Origin: Paramagnetospirillum magnetotacticum MS-1 | GTDB lineage: Bacteria; Pseudomonadota; Alphaproteobacteria; Rhodospirillales; Magnetospirillaceae | Assembly (NCBI RefSeq): GCF_000829825.1 | Contig: NZ_JXSL01000027.1 | Location: forward strand, 434,001-498,000 | Length of the DNA: 64,000 bases | Direction of reading: 5' to 3' | In this document: in pieces, positions 8,728-17,662 of the stretch | How positions within the stretch are numbered: the first letter of the stretch is position 1 | Layout: every line of letters starts with the position of its first letter | The notes under the pieces: generated by a model | Told to the model about the DNA's origin: nothing | Seen by the model: only the letters and a program-made list of their open reading frames with translations | Database searches by the model: none | Translations under genes and position numbers: made by a program

Positions 8728-9899
8728 CAATCGTAAACCGTCTCGTCGAACTGGCTCTGAATATCGGCGATCAGATCGGCGCTGTCGATCAGGGCAGTGA
8801 CGCAAAGCGAGTCGAATTTCGCGCCCGTCTGAGTTCGCAAAAGGTCGATGGCCGCCTGATTGGTCCAGGCGCCCTTGTAGGGCCGCACCGAGGTCAGTGC
8901 GTCGAAGACGTCGGCCACCGCCGCGATGCGCGCCTCCAGGGGGATCTCCCCCCCGGCCAAGCCGTGGGGATAGCCGCTGCCATCGATGGCCTCGTGGTGA
9001 TAGGCCACCACATTGCGCAGCATGTCGAAATGCGGCAGGGATTGCCGCCCGATATCGCCGACCATCATGTCGACGATCTCCACGCCGCGGGCCACATGGC
9101 CCTTCATGACGTCGTATTCCTCGGTGGTGAGGCGGGCGGGCTTGAGCAAAATATGGTCGGGCACAGAAATCTTGCCCAGATCGTGCAACGGCGCGAACTG
9201 GAACAGATATTCAACATATTCGTCCGACAGCCCCAGTTGCGGCGCCAGACGCGAGGCGATGATCCTGGAATAGCGGGCCATGCGGGCAAGATGGGCGCCG
9301 GTTTCCTCGTCGCGCACCGTGGAGACCTGGCGGATCACCTTCACCGCCGCATGCATCATCCTGACGGTATCCAATTCGCGCATGATGATCTGGGCGATCA
9401 ATTCCGCGTAAGGGCGCAGGCGGTGTATCACCGTCGGCGAGAAGAAATTCACCGCGAAGGAATTGAGGAACAGAAAGCCGTAAAAGACACCCTTGGAATG
9501 GATGGGAACGGTGTAACTGGATCTGTAGCCTGCGGCGAAGAGACGGATGGCATGGTCCTGGCCGCTGGACGCCACCTCTTCCAGATCGTTGATGATCCGC
9601 CGCGCTCCGGTCCAGGCCAGCCGGGACAGCCCCGGAACCTCGGTCAGTTTCGCCGTGGAATGATCCAGGGGACTATCGCCGTCGCTGGAATGGATGAAGG
9701 TCTTGAGAACGTCCGAGGTTTCATCGTAAAGCGCGATGGCGATACGGCTGAGACCACCGAGCGCAACGTCGCCCTTGATCTCGTCGTGAAGACAGATCAG
9801 GCGTTCCGCCAGCCCGCGATGCACCGCCTCCGTGGGTTTCACCCCACCGACATCCAGATTCATCACGCGTGTCTGCTCGCCGGAAATTTTCGTACTCAT
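8727..9899 (-). CDS. GAF-like / HD-GYP cyclic-di-GMP phosphodiesterase
   Basis: Predicted to hydrolyse c-di-GMP. 390 residues from the ATG at 9899. The N-terminal half (about 30-190) resembles a GAF sensor (IAIALYDETSDVLKTFIHSS, then RSSYTVPIHSKGVFYGFLFL). The C-terminal half has the full HD-GYP set: ETGAHLARMARYSR, LHDLGKISVPDHIL, the HVARGVEI helix, and YHHEAIDGSGYPHGL, with the GYP triad intact, so it is likely active. No membrane segment. An open frame runs 41 codons further upstream and would reach the acyl-CoA ligase stop, but the internal ATG gives a more plausible N-terminus. It overlaps mepA by one base, hinting at c-di-GMP-linked wall remodelling. Confidence 0.9.
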   Translation of the reverse strand: MSTKISGEQTRVMNLDVGGVKPTEAVHRGLAERLICLHDEIKGDVALGGLSRIAIALYDETSDVLKTFIHSSDGDSPLDHSTAKLTEVPGLSRLAWTGARRIINDLEEVASSGQDHAIRLFAAGYRSSYTVPIHSKGVFYGFLFLNSFAVNFFSPTVIHRLRPYAELIAQIIMRELDTVRMMHAAVKVIRQVSTVRDEETGAHLARMARYSRIIASRLAPQLGLSDEYVEYLFQFAPLHDLGKISVPDHILLKPARLTTEEYDVMKGHVARGVEIVDMMVGDIGRQSLPHFDMLRNVVAYHHEAIDGSGYPHGLAGGEIPLEARIAAVADVFDALTSVRPYKGAWTNQAAIDLLRTQTGAKFDSLCVTALIDSADLIADIQSQFDETVYD

Positions 9900-10018
9900 G
9901 GAGGGCAGACTATATCCGGGCACGGTCTGACCAGTCAAACCGCCGATGGTGATAAATTGTTTCCGATCCAGTGAATTGGCGAGCGGCAATAAGGTCAATC
10001 CACCGCTCGCCCCTTCAA

Positions 10019-11653
10019 TCAATCATTGAGTTTCTTGGCCATTTCCCGCAGGACGTATTTCTGAACTTTTCCGGTGGATGTCTTGGGCAAGGAAGTGAAG
10101 ACCACGGTGCGCGGGCATTTGTAATGGGCCAGACGCTGGCGGCAGAAGGCCATGATCTCCTCGGCCGTTGCCGCTCCTCCCTCTTTCAGGCCGATGAAGG
10201 CGCAAGGGGTTTCGCCCCATTTCTCGTCGGGACGGGCCACCACGGCCGCCTCGCCCACTGCCGGATGTTGATAGAGAACGCCTTCGACCTCGATGGTCGA
10301 GATATTCTCGCCACCCGAGATAATGATGTCCTTGGAGCGGTCCTTCAGTTCGATGTAGTCGTCGCCGTGCCAAACCCCCAGATCGCCGGTATGAAACCAG
10401 CCACCCGAAAAAGCTTCGTCGGTTGCGGCGGGATTCTTGAGATATCCCTTCATCACCACATTGCCGCGATAGAACACCTCGCCCATGGTGACGCCGTCTT
10501 TGGGCACCGGGACCAGAGTGAGGGGATCGGCGACCATCATCGCCTCCTCGTTGACGTAGCGCACGCCCTGGCGCGACTTCAACCGGGCCCGCTCCTCGGT
10601 GGGCAGCGCATCCCATTCCTCGTGCCAGGCGCACACTGTGGCCGGGCCGTAGACTTCGGTCAGACCGTAGACATGGGTGATCTTGAACCCCTGGGATTCC
10701 AGCCTTTCGATCACCGCGGCGGGCGGCGGCGCGGCGGCGGTCATGAACTCCACCGGGTGGGGCAGCGGACGGCGGTCCTTTTCCGGGGCGTTGATCAACA
10801 TGCCCATGACGATGGGCGCCCCGCACATATGGGTGACCTTGTGCTTCTCGATGGCGGCGAACATATGCCCACCATCCACACGGCGCAGGCAGACATTGGT
10901 TCCGGCCAAGGCCGCCAGGGTCCAGGGAAAACACCAGCCGTTGCAATGGAACATGGGCAGGGTCCACAGATAGACCGGATGCCCCGTCATCCCCCAGTTG
11001 ACGACGTTGCCCAGGGCGTTGATATAGGCGCCGCGATGGTGATAGACCACGCCCTTGGGATTACCGGTGGTGCCCGAGGTGTAGTTCAGCGCGATGGCGT
11101 CCCACTCATCGGCAGGCCAGACCCAGGCGTAATCGGGATCGCCGCCGGCGATGAAGGCTTCGTATTCCATCTCGCCCAGCATCTCGCCCGTGGTGACGGC
11201 GGCATCGTCGATGTCGATGACCAGGGGCTTCTTGTCCAGGAGCGACAGCGCCTTCTTGATGGTGGGCGCGAATTCGCGGTCGGTCAGCAGAACCTTGGCC
11301 TCTCCATGGCTCAGCATGAAGGCGATGGCCTCGGCATCGAGACGGATGTTGAGCGCGCACAGCACACCGCCGGTCATGGGCACGCCGAACGCCGCCTCGT
11401 AGGCGGCCGGAGTATTGGCCGCCATGACCGCCACGGTGTCGCCCACCCCCACTCCCCGCGCCGCCAGGGCCGAGCCCAAACGCCGGGCGCGGTCATAGGT
11501 CTCTTTCCAGGTAAAGCGAAGATCTCCGTGTATGACGGAAACGCGGTTCGGATAAACGGAAGCGGAACGCTCGAGAAAGCCCAACGGCGTCAATGGCACG
11601 TAATTGGCCGGGTTCTTGTCGAGATGCGTATTGTAAGGATTGGTTGCGGACAT
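10019..11653 (-). CDS. AMP-forming acyl-CoA synthetase (ANL superfamily)
   Basis: Activates a carboxylic acid through an acyl-adenylate to the CoA thioester. 544 residues. The AMP-binding P-loop-like motif NYTSGTTGNPKGV is near 190, GLTEVYGP and FHTGDLGVW follow, and the C-terminal catalytic lysine region is SLPKTSTGKVQKYVLRE. The N-terminal sequence YVPLTPLGFLERSASVYPNR is typical of the group that includes medium-chain acyl-CoA ligases and methylmercaptopropionyl-CoA ligase (DmdB); substrate cannot be assigned. Transcribed divergently from a GGDEF gene, with a perfect dyad and a good minus-strand -35 in the space between. Confidence 0.88.
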   Translation of the reverse strand: MSATNPYNTHLDKNPANYVPLTPLGFLERSASVYPNRVSVIHGDLRFTWKETYDRARRLGSALAARGVGVGDTVAVMAANTPAAYEAAFGVPMTGGVLCALNIRLDAEAIAFMLSHGEAKVLLTDREFAPTIKKALSLLDKKPLVIDIDDAAVTTGEMLGEMEYEAFIAGGDPDYAWVWPADEWDAIALNYTSGTTGNPKGVVYHHRGAYINALGNVVNWGMTGHPVYLWTLPMFHCNGWCFPWTLAALAGTNVCLRRVDGGHMFAAIEKHKVTHMCGAPIVMGMLINAPEKDRRPLPHPVEFMTAAAPPPAAVIERLESQGFKITHVYGLTEVYGPATVCAWHEEWDALPTEERARLKSRQGVRYVNEEAMMVADPLTLVPVPKDGVTMGEVFYRGNVVMKGYLKNPAATDEAFSGGWFHTGDLGVWHGDDYIELKDRSKDIIISGGENISTIEVEGVLYQHPAVGEAAVVARPDEKWGETPCAFIGLKEGGAATAEEIMAFCRQRLAHYKCPRTVVFTSLPKTSTGKVQKYVLREMAKKLND

Positions 11654-11752
11654 CTGCGTCTCCCGTTCATCATCCGGATTCGGCCTTTACGGCTCGGTTT
11701 CTTCCGGAAGAATGCGGCTTGAAACCGTGCTTTTCAACCGTGATATGTCATG

Positions 11753-11768
11753 CTTGACCATTGTCAAG
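11753..11768. promoter_or_regulatory. Perfect inverted repeat between acyl-CoA ligase and GGDEF genes
   Basis: CTTGAC-CATT-GTCAAG is a perfect 6-bp dyad. On the minus strand it supplies TTGACA as a -35, with TATCAC as a candidate -10 sixteen bases on, placing the dyad over a promoter for the acyl-CoA ligase. On the plus strand TTGTCA with TACCCT 17 bases on could serve the GGDEF gene. The layout suggests an operator for an unidentified regulator; neither neighbour is a transcription factor. Confidence 0.4.
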
Positions 11769-11837
11769 TTACGGTTTTTCCAATACCCTCCGCCCCGTTC
11801 CGAAGTGCCGGGGCAGGTCAAGAGCAGGAGTTGGGCT

Positions 11838-13073
11838 GTGGACGGATCTGGGCAGATGCAATCCGACCTGATCGACGGCAATTCTGAAAGCCCCAAGGGC
11901 TGGCGATCCTTCGCCTCCCATCTGTTCGCCCCCATCAAGATCACCTGGGGCCAGTTCTTTGATCTTTTGGTGCCCCTCCGCCATTCGGCGCATATCCGCC
12001 GTCACGCGGCCTCGGTGATCATTTCGCGCATTCAGCTGGTCGCCGCCATTTTCGCGGTGATGGTGCCCATGTGGTCCATTATCGACTGGTTCGTCTTTCC
12101 CTGGCCGCAATGGGCGTTGATGACGGTCCTGCGCCTGGGCTCCGGGGTGGTGTTCCTGTTGCTGGCGTGGCCCTGGGACATCGCCAAGTCCCGGCTTCAG
12201 GCCGATTCCATGCTGATGATCCTGCTGCTGGTGCCGCCGGTCTTCTACCTGCTTTCCATCCTGGTGACCGAGGAACTGCACGTCACCGGCGTGGCCCTGC
12301 TGGTCACCAAGCTTTATGCCCTGATGCCTAATATCGTGCTGGCCGGTCTGGCGATCTTTCCGCTGACCGCCTTCGAGGTGGCCCTGTTCTCGGCCCCGGC
12401 TTTCGCCTTCGCGGTGATCGGGCTGTTCATGGGGGGCCAGACCCTCAGCGTGGACGTTCACGGCCCCATGTTCTGGCTGATGGTGCTGGTGATGGGCGTG
12501 GCCATGTTCTCGGGCATGAGCCAGCTTCACTACATCACCGCCCTGGTCAACCGGGCCATGATCGACCCCCTGACCGGCGCCTATACGCGGCGTTCCGGCG
12601 GCGAGGCCCTGGACCTTCAGTTCCGGCTGTCGGCCATGCGCAACACCTCCCTGGCCATCGCCTTCTTCGATCTGGACAAGTTCAAGTCCATCAATGACAG
12701 CTTCGGCCACGAGGAAGGCGACAAGGCCCTGAAGGCCCTGGCCGAGAATCTGCGGCAGGGGCTGCGGCGCGGCGACGTCCTGGTCCGCTGGGGTGGCGAG
12801 GAATTCGTGGCCATTTTGGCCGAAACCAATACCGAGGGCGCCCGCATCCTGATGGAGCGCTTGCGCACCACCGGTTTCGGCCTGCGTCCCGACGGTGCGC
12901 CCATGACCGCGTCCATCGGCGTCGCCGAACGGATGACCGATGGCGCCAATGACTGGCCCGCCCTGATCGAACTGGCCGACCAGCGCATGTACGAAGCCAA
13001 GCGCGGCGGCCGCGACCGGGTCGTCATGCCCGGCGGCGAGACCCTGGTCTTCGGGGACAAGCCCATTTTCTAA
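11838..13073 (+). CDS. Membrane-anchored GGDEF diguanylate cyclase
   Basis: Synthesises c-di-GMP. 411 residues if the GTG at 11838 is used; an ATG at 11856 is the alternative. The GTG is preferred because CAGGAG lies 7 bases before it, whereas the ATG has no clear ribosome site. About six hydrophobic segments fill roughly residues 60-220. The GGDEF domain follows: DPLTGAYTRRSG, FFDLDKFKSINDSFGH, the inhibitory RxxD site (RRGD) and the active-site loop WGGEEF, all intact. No recognised extracytoplasmic sensor. Followed after 38 bases by the lipid kinase gene. Confidence 0.9.
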   Translation: MDGSGQMQSDLIDGNSESPKGWRSFASHLFAPIKITWGQFFDLLVPLRHSAHIRRHAASVIISRIQLVAAIFAVMVPMWSIIDWFVFPWPQWALMTVLRLGSGVVFLLLAWPWDIAKSRLQADSMLMILLLVPPVFYLLSILVTEELHVTGVALLVTKLYALMPNIVLAGLAIFPLTAFEVALFSAPAFAFAVIGLFMGGQTLSVDVHGPMFWLMVLVMGVAMFSGMSQLHYITALVNRAMIDPLTGAYTRRSGGEALDLQFRLSAMRNTSLAIAFFDLDKFKSINDSFGHEEGDKALKALAENLRQGLRRGDVLVRWGGEEFVAILAETNTEGARILMERLRTTGFGLRPDGAPMTASIGVAERMTDGANDWPALIELADQRMYEAKRGGRDRVVMPGGETLVFGDKPIF

Positions 13074-13111
13074 AGCTTGACACCGCTCCTCGGGCGGAGT
13101 GCTGTCGTTTC

Positions 13112-14017
13112 ATGAGACTGGCCCTTCTCATCAACCGGTCCGCCGGAACCTTCCGCCGTCTGCCGCTGGATGCCACGGTAGACTCCATCGTGGCTGCCTT
13201 GGCCGCGGCCGGGCATGAGGTCAGTAGCGAAATCGTCGGACGGCGGGAACTGGCCCGCGCCCTGTCGGCCATGGCCCATGACAATAGCCTGGATGCCGTG
13301 GTCGTTGGCGGCGGCGACGGTACCATCCTGACTGCCATCGTGGCGGGCCTGGGCCGAGACAAGCCTTTGGGAATCCTGCCGCTGGGCACGCTCAATCTCT
13401 TCGCCCGCGATCTCGGCCTGCCCCAGGACCCGGTGGAGGCGGCCCGCATCTTAGGCGGCGCGATCCCCCGCGACATCGATCTGGCCGAGGTCAACGGCCT
13501 GCCCTTCGCCATCTGGGCCTCCATGGGGATGCATCCCTGGGTGGTGCGCCGCAGGGATCACATGCAGCGCGGCGGCATGGGCAAGGGCCGCGCCATGGCT
13601 TTGGCCGCGCTCAGGGCTTTCCGCCGCTTCCCGTTGATCGATGTGACGCTGAACCTGCCCGAGGGCAATATCACCGTCTCGACCCCCATGCTGTTCATCA
13701 CCAACAATCCATGGCGCGAAGAGCCTCTGCCCCTGTCGCGCGAGACATTGGACACCGGCCAGTTGGTGATTCACGTTGCCGCCTGTTCGGGCCGCCTGTC
13801 CTTGCTGTGGCTGTTCTTCGAGGCGTTGCTGGGCCATTGGCGGGCCAGTCCCCGCATCAGAACCTACACCACGGGGGAAGTGCGCGTGACCAGCCGCAAG
13901 CGGCGCATGATGGTCTCGTTGGATGGCGAAGTCACGGTGATGGGCGCGCCGTTGGTGTTCCGCGCCCGGCCCAAGGCTCTGCGCGTTCTGATGCCCGTGC
14001 CGGAGGGTGCGGCATGA
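13112..14017 (+). CDS. Diacylglycerol/sphingosine-kinase-like lipid kinase
   Basis: 301 residues of the DAGK catalytic family, which phosphorylates lipid hydroxyls with ATP. It starts MRLALLINRSAGTFRR, has the nucleotide motif GGGDGT at 66-71 and the downstream block GILPLGTLNLFARDLGLP, and a C-terminal beta-rich half ending in MVSLDGEVTVMG. Substrate unknown; family members act on diacylglycerol, phosphatidylglycerol or sphingoid bases. The stop overlaps the start of the phosphoesterase (ATGA), so the two are coupled and may act on related phospho-compounds (inference). Confidence 0.87.
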   Translation: MRLALLINRSAGTFRRLPLDATVDSIVAALAAAGHEVSSEIVGRRELARALSAMAHDNSLDAVVVGGGDGTILTAIVAGLGRDKPLGILPLGTLNLFARDLGLPQDPVEAARILGGAIPRDIDLAEVNGLPFAIWASMGMHPWVVRRRDHMQRGGMGKGRAMALAALRAFRRFPLIDVTLNLPEGNITVSTPMLFITNNPWREEPLPLSRETLDTGQLVIHVAACSGRLSLLWLFFEALLGHWRASPRIRTYTTGEVRVTSRKRRMMVSLDGEVTVMGAPLVFRARPKALRVLMPVPEGAA

Positions 14018-14811
14018 GGATTGTGGCGCATCTGTCGGATCTGCATTTTGGCCGCACCGATTCCAAGGTGGTTGACGCCCTGCTTCGTGACCTGCAGCAC
14101 CAACGCCCCGATCTGGTGATCGTCTCGGGCGATCTGACCCAGCGGGCCCGCTCGCACCAGTTCGCCGAGGCCAGGAGCTTTCTCTCCCACTGTCCCGCCC
14201 CCGCCCTGGTGGTGCCGGGCAACCACGACCTGGAACCCCTCTACCGCCCCTTGAGGCGCATTTTCCGACCCCGTGCCAAGTTCCATATGCACCTGCCCGG
14301 CCACGAGCCTTTCCCCGCCTGGGTGGACGAGTCCCTGGTGGCCGTGGGTCTGGACAGCACACGGTCGTTGCGCTGGAAGTCTGGCGCGTTGAAAGGCGCT
14401 CATCTCGACCACCTGGAAACCACCCTGGACGGCGCCCCTCCCGAGGCGACCCGGCTGGTCTTCCTGCATCACCCGCCTTCCACCACCTCGGGCGGCCATC
14501 CCTATGAAGTGCTCCTTGATCACGGGATCGATGCCGTGCTCACCGGCCATGTCCACCACGCCCGCGTCGAACTGATCAACGGAGCCAACGGCCATTCCCT
14601 GGTTCTGGTCCAGGCCACCACCGCCTGCTCCACCCGTTTGCGCGAGGATGCCAACGGCTATTGCCTGCTGAGCTTCGACGCCGACCACATGGAGGTGGCC
14701 ATCCGGGGCTGGAGCGGCGAGGTTTTCCATACCATCCGCCATCACTGGTTCGAAAAGAGGGGCGGAACCTGGCGCACCGTTCCTCGCCCTCACCATGTCT
14801 TTCCGGCTTGA
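14014..14811 (+). CDS. Calcineurin-like metallophosphoesterase
   Basis: 265 residues, a two-metal phosphoesterase. All family blocks are visible: HLSDLHFG with D9 and H11, VSGDLTQRAR, VVPGNHDLEP, a conserved His in VFLHHPP, and LTGHVHHARVEL. No signal peptide, so it should be cytosolic. It resembles the Icc/CpdA-like group acting on cyclic nucleotides or phospho-lipids, but the substrate is not determined. The ATG overlaps the lipid kinase stop by four bases. Confidence 0.87.
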   Translation: MRIVAHLSDLHFGRTDSKVVDALLRDLQHQRPDLVIVSGDLTQRARSHQFAEARSFLSHCPAPALVVPGNHDLEPLYRPLRRIFRPRAKFHMHLPGHEPFPAWVDESLVAVGLDSTRSLRWKSGALKGAHLDHLETTLDGAPPEATRLVFLHHPPSTTSGGHPYEVLLDHGIDAVLTGHVHHARVELINGANGHSLVLVQATTACSTRLREDANGYCLLSFDADHMEVAIRGWSGEVFHTIRHHWFEKRGGTWRTVPRPHHVFPA

Positions 14812-14842
14812 TACGTCCCCGTTTTGAGGGCATGGAGAGGTC

Positions 14843-16819
14843 ATGAACATCGATCAAGACATGGCCAAGGCGATCAAGCTGGCTCAGGCGGGCAAGCTGA
14901 AACCCGCCATCGCCATCCTGGACGGTCTGGTCAAGGCCGCGCCCTCGGCCATTCCGGTTCGCTATAATCTGGCGCTGTTTCTGCTGATGGCGGGTCGCCA
15001 TGCCGAGGCATTGCCTCATCTCGACCGTATCCTGGCCGCCCAGCCGGGCCACGCACCCTCGCTGTTTAGCAAGGCCAAGGGCTTGCTGGCGCTGGACCGT
15101 GCCCCCGAGGCCCTGCCTATTCTGGAGCGTCTGGCCGTCGGCAATGACCCGGAAAGCCTCTTGGCGCTCGGCAATGCGCTGCGCCAGCTTCAGCGCATGG
15201 ACGAGGCGGCCCAGGCCTTCCGCCGCCTGACCAAAGTGGCCCCCGCCTTCCCCGGCGGTCACATGAATCTCTGCATCTTGCTGGTGTCGTCCAACAATAA
15301 CGAAGCGGCCTTGAATGCCCTGGACGAGGCCGTGCGCCTTCATCCCAAACTGTCCGAATTGCACGCCATGCGGGGCCAGATGCTGCTACGTCTCGGCCAT
15401 CACGGCGAGGCTATCGCGGCGCTAAAGGCGGCATTGGAGATCAATCCCGCCCTGGCTCCCGCCAAGGGCCGCCTGCTGCGCGCCTATCGCGAGACCGCCG
15501 ATTGGGATTCGGAAGACAGGCTGTTTACCGAGATTCGCGCCGCCATCGCCACGGGCGAGGCCAAGGGGCAATTGCCGCTGACCATTCAGGACGCCCTGTT
15601 CTACCCCTTCACCGGCGAGGAGATGCGCCGCATCGCCGGGTTGGAAGTCGCTTTCCGCGTTCCCGGCCAACCCAGGCCGGTGCTTCGCCCCCAGCCCAAG
15701 GCCACGCCGCCCCTGGTGGTGGGTTATCTCTCGCCCGATTACCGTGAACACGCCACCATGCATCTGGCGGGCGACATCTTCGCCGCCCATGACCGCAGCC
15801 GCGTGCGGCCCCTGGCCTATTCCGTTGGCCCGGATGATGGATCTGGCTGGCGGGAAAGGGTGGAGCGCCATTGCGAGGCCTTCGTCGATCTGTCCTCTTC
15901 AAGCGACCGGGCGGCCGCCGAGCGCATCGCCGCCGACGGGGTTCAAATCCTGGTGGATATGTCGGTGTTCACCCGTCACGCCCGTCCCGGCATCGCCGCG
16001 CTTCGCCCCGCCCCCGTCCAGACCGTCTGGCTGGGCCTTGCCGCAAGTTCCGCTTGCCCCTGGATGGATTACGCCATTGTCGATTCGGTGCTGGTGCCAC
16101 CCGCCCATGGCGGCCATTTTACCGAGAAGCTGATCCGCCTGCCCGACACCTATCAGGCCAATCTTGCTTGGACTCCCCCCGGAGAAAGGCCGTCGCGCGA
16201 AGCGCTGGGCCTGCCCGAGGACCGGCTGGTCCTGTGTTCCTTCAATGGCCACCGCAAGCTGGACCGCGCCAGCTTTGCCCTCTGGCTGGAGATCTTGGCC
16301 GATCTGCCCCAGGCGGTTCTGTGGCAGCTTTCTCCGCCGGACATGGCCAAGAGGCGCCTGGAAGACGCCGCAGCAAAGGCCGGAATCGACCCCGCCCGGC
16401 TGATCTGGGCGCCGTCCCTGCCGAGGGCCGAGCATCTGGCCCGCCTGCCCGCCGCCGATCTGTTCGTCGATGCCCTGGTCTGCGGCGCCCATACCACCGC
16501 GGCCGACAGCCTGCGCATGGGAGTGCCGCTCGTCACCGTGGCGGGAGAGCGGTTGGGTTCGCGGGTCGCGGCTTCGATTCTGAATGCAGTGGGACTGCCG
16601 GAACTGGCCGTGCAAAGCGCCGCCGCCATGAGGGATCTGGTGGTCGCATTGGGCCGCAATCCCTCGCGTCTGGCGGATCTGCGCACCCGGCTGACGGAGC
16701 TTTTGCCCGCCTCGGCCGCCTTCGACCCCGCCCGCTTTGCCCGCCATCTGGAAGCCGGTTACGAAGCCGCCTGGGCGCGTCATGCCGCGGGAAAAAAGCC
16801 GGAAGATATAACGCTCTAA
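14843..16819 (+). CDS. TPR protein with OGT-like (GT41) glycosyltransferase domain
   Basis: 658 residues. The first 230 or so form tandem TPR repeats (for example AIPVRYNLALFLLMAGRHAE and ELHAMRGQMLLRLGHHGEA). The C-terminal part matches the SPINDLY/O-GlcNAc-transferase catalytic region: VVGYLSPDYREHATMHLAGD, LCSFNGHRKLDRASFALWL, DALVCGAHTTAADSLRMG and the nucleotide loop ERLGSRVAASIL. The conserved GYPGTTG-like loop is replaced by GLAASSACPWMDY, so activity or donor may differ. Predicted cytosolic. Downstream of the phosphoesterase by 31 bases; its stop overlaps the stop of the convergent methyltransferase. Confidence 0.85.
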   Translation: MNIDQDMAKAIKLAQAGKLKPAIAILDGLVKAAPSAIPVRYNLALFLLMAGRHAEALPHLDRILAAQPGHAPSLFSKAKGLLALDRAPEALPILERLAVGNDPESLLALGNALRQLQRMDEAAQAFRRLTKVAPAFPGGHMNLCILLVSSNNNEAALNALDEAVRLHPKLSELHAMRGQMLLRLGHHGEAIAALKAALEINPALAPAKGRLLRAYRETADWDSEDRLFTEIRAAIATGEAKGQLPLTIQDALFYPFTGEEMRRIAGLEVAFRVPGQPRPVLRPQPKATPPLVVGYLSPDYREHATMHLAGDIFAAHDRSRVRPLAYSVGPDDGSGWRERVERHCEAFVDLSSSSDRAAAERIAADGVQILVDMSVFTRHARPGIAALRPAPVQTVWLGLAASSACPWMDYAIVDSVLVPPAHGGHFTEKLIRLPDTYQANLAWTPPGERPSREALGLPEDRLVLCSFNGHRKLDRASFALWLEILADLPQAVLWQLSPPDMAKRRLEDAAAKAGIDPARLIWAPSLPRAEHLARLPAADLFVDALVCGAHTTAADSLRMGVPLVTVAGERLGSRVAASILNAVGLPELAVQSAAAMRDLVVALGRNPSRLADLRTRLTELLPASAAFDPARFARHLEAGYEAAWARHAAGKKPEDITL

Positions 16820-17637
16820 CGCCGTTTCTTAATATTCAGCCAGAAAGACGTGCTGGGGGCCGGAAAGGCATTGGTGCCGATGGCCTGCCACAACGGCGCC
16901 AGTTTCGGCGACAAGTGCGGGTCCTGGACCACGGCATAATTGGGAAAGACCGGTTCCAGCCATTTGGCCTCGCCCAGCAGCAGGGCACTGAGCAGATACT
17001 GCTCGTTATACATCAGCCCCTCCGCCGCGGGCGGATAGTCGTAGGGGAGATAGACGTCGTGGACATGGACGATCACGCCGGGCGGCAGTTCCGGCAGAAC
17101 CTCCAGGAACAAGGTGGTGACGTCCGAGTTCTCCAGGCTGCGATGAGACGAATCGATGAACAGAATGTCTCCGGATTTCAGCCGCGAGAACACCGACGGA
17201 TCGACGAATTCGGCGGGTGCGCGGATGACCTCGTCGCACAAGGCGTCCACTTCGGCGCGTGGCTCGGGATCGATGGAGACGATCTTGGTCCGCAAGCGCT
17301 TGGCCGTGATGGCGTGGCGAGCAAATTTGGTGGAATTGCCCGAACCGATCTCGATCAGCAGACGCGGATCGTGGCGCACCAGCATGCCGGTCAGCATGAT
17401 GGCATCCATGGCGCTGAACCACGGATTCATCCAGCGGGGTTCGGGCGAGTCCTCGGGCGCTTCCTGGGCGATGGCGGCGAAGTGATCGGCTAGTCCCAGC
17501 ACCTGATCGATACGGCGGATATACTCCGCCTTGCCACGCCCGATGATCTCGGTCAGGCGCGGATGGGTGGGACGGCCAAAGCCCCAGCGCGGCTGACAGG
17601 TGTAGCCGTAATTGCCGATCTTGATCTTGGCGGTCAA
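16816..17637 (-). CDS. Class I SAM-dependent methyltransferase-like protein
   Basis: 273 residues. The SAM-binding motif is RLLIEIGSGNSTKFARHA, followed by IVSIDPEPR (acidic end of the second strand), GDILFIDSSHRSLENSDV and VIVHVHDVYLPYDYPP. This is the arrangement of the Methyltransf_24 / O-methyltransferase-like group found in polysaccharide and glycan clusters. It is convergent with the OGT-like gene, with the two stop codons overlapping, and co-directional with the cytochrome c gene upstream (25-base gap). Substrate unknown; sugar or glycan methylation is a guess from context. Confidence 0.75.
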   Translation of the reverse strand: MTAKIKIGNYGYTCQPRWGFGRPTHPRLTEIIGRGKAEYIRRIDQVLGLADHFAAIAQEAPEDSPEPRWMNPWFSAMDAIMLTGMLVRHDPRLLIEIGSGNSTKFARHAITAKRLRTKIVSIDPEPRAEVDALCDEVIRAPAEFVDPSVFSRLKSGDILFIDSSHRSLENSDVTTLFLEVLPELPPGVIVHVHDVYLPYDYPPAAEGLMYNEQYLLSALLLGEAKWLEPVFPNYAVVQDPHLSPKLAPLWQAIGTNAFPAPSTSFWLNIKKRR

Positions 17638-17662
17638 TCCCGCACCCCTTCCCCTGATTGGC

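Noticed and set aside
13074-13111. Terminator-like GC stretch after the GGDEF gene at 13073
   Set aside because: CCGCTCC and GGCGGAG look complementary at first sight but do not pair as an inverted repeat, and no T tract follows.
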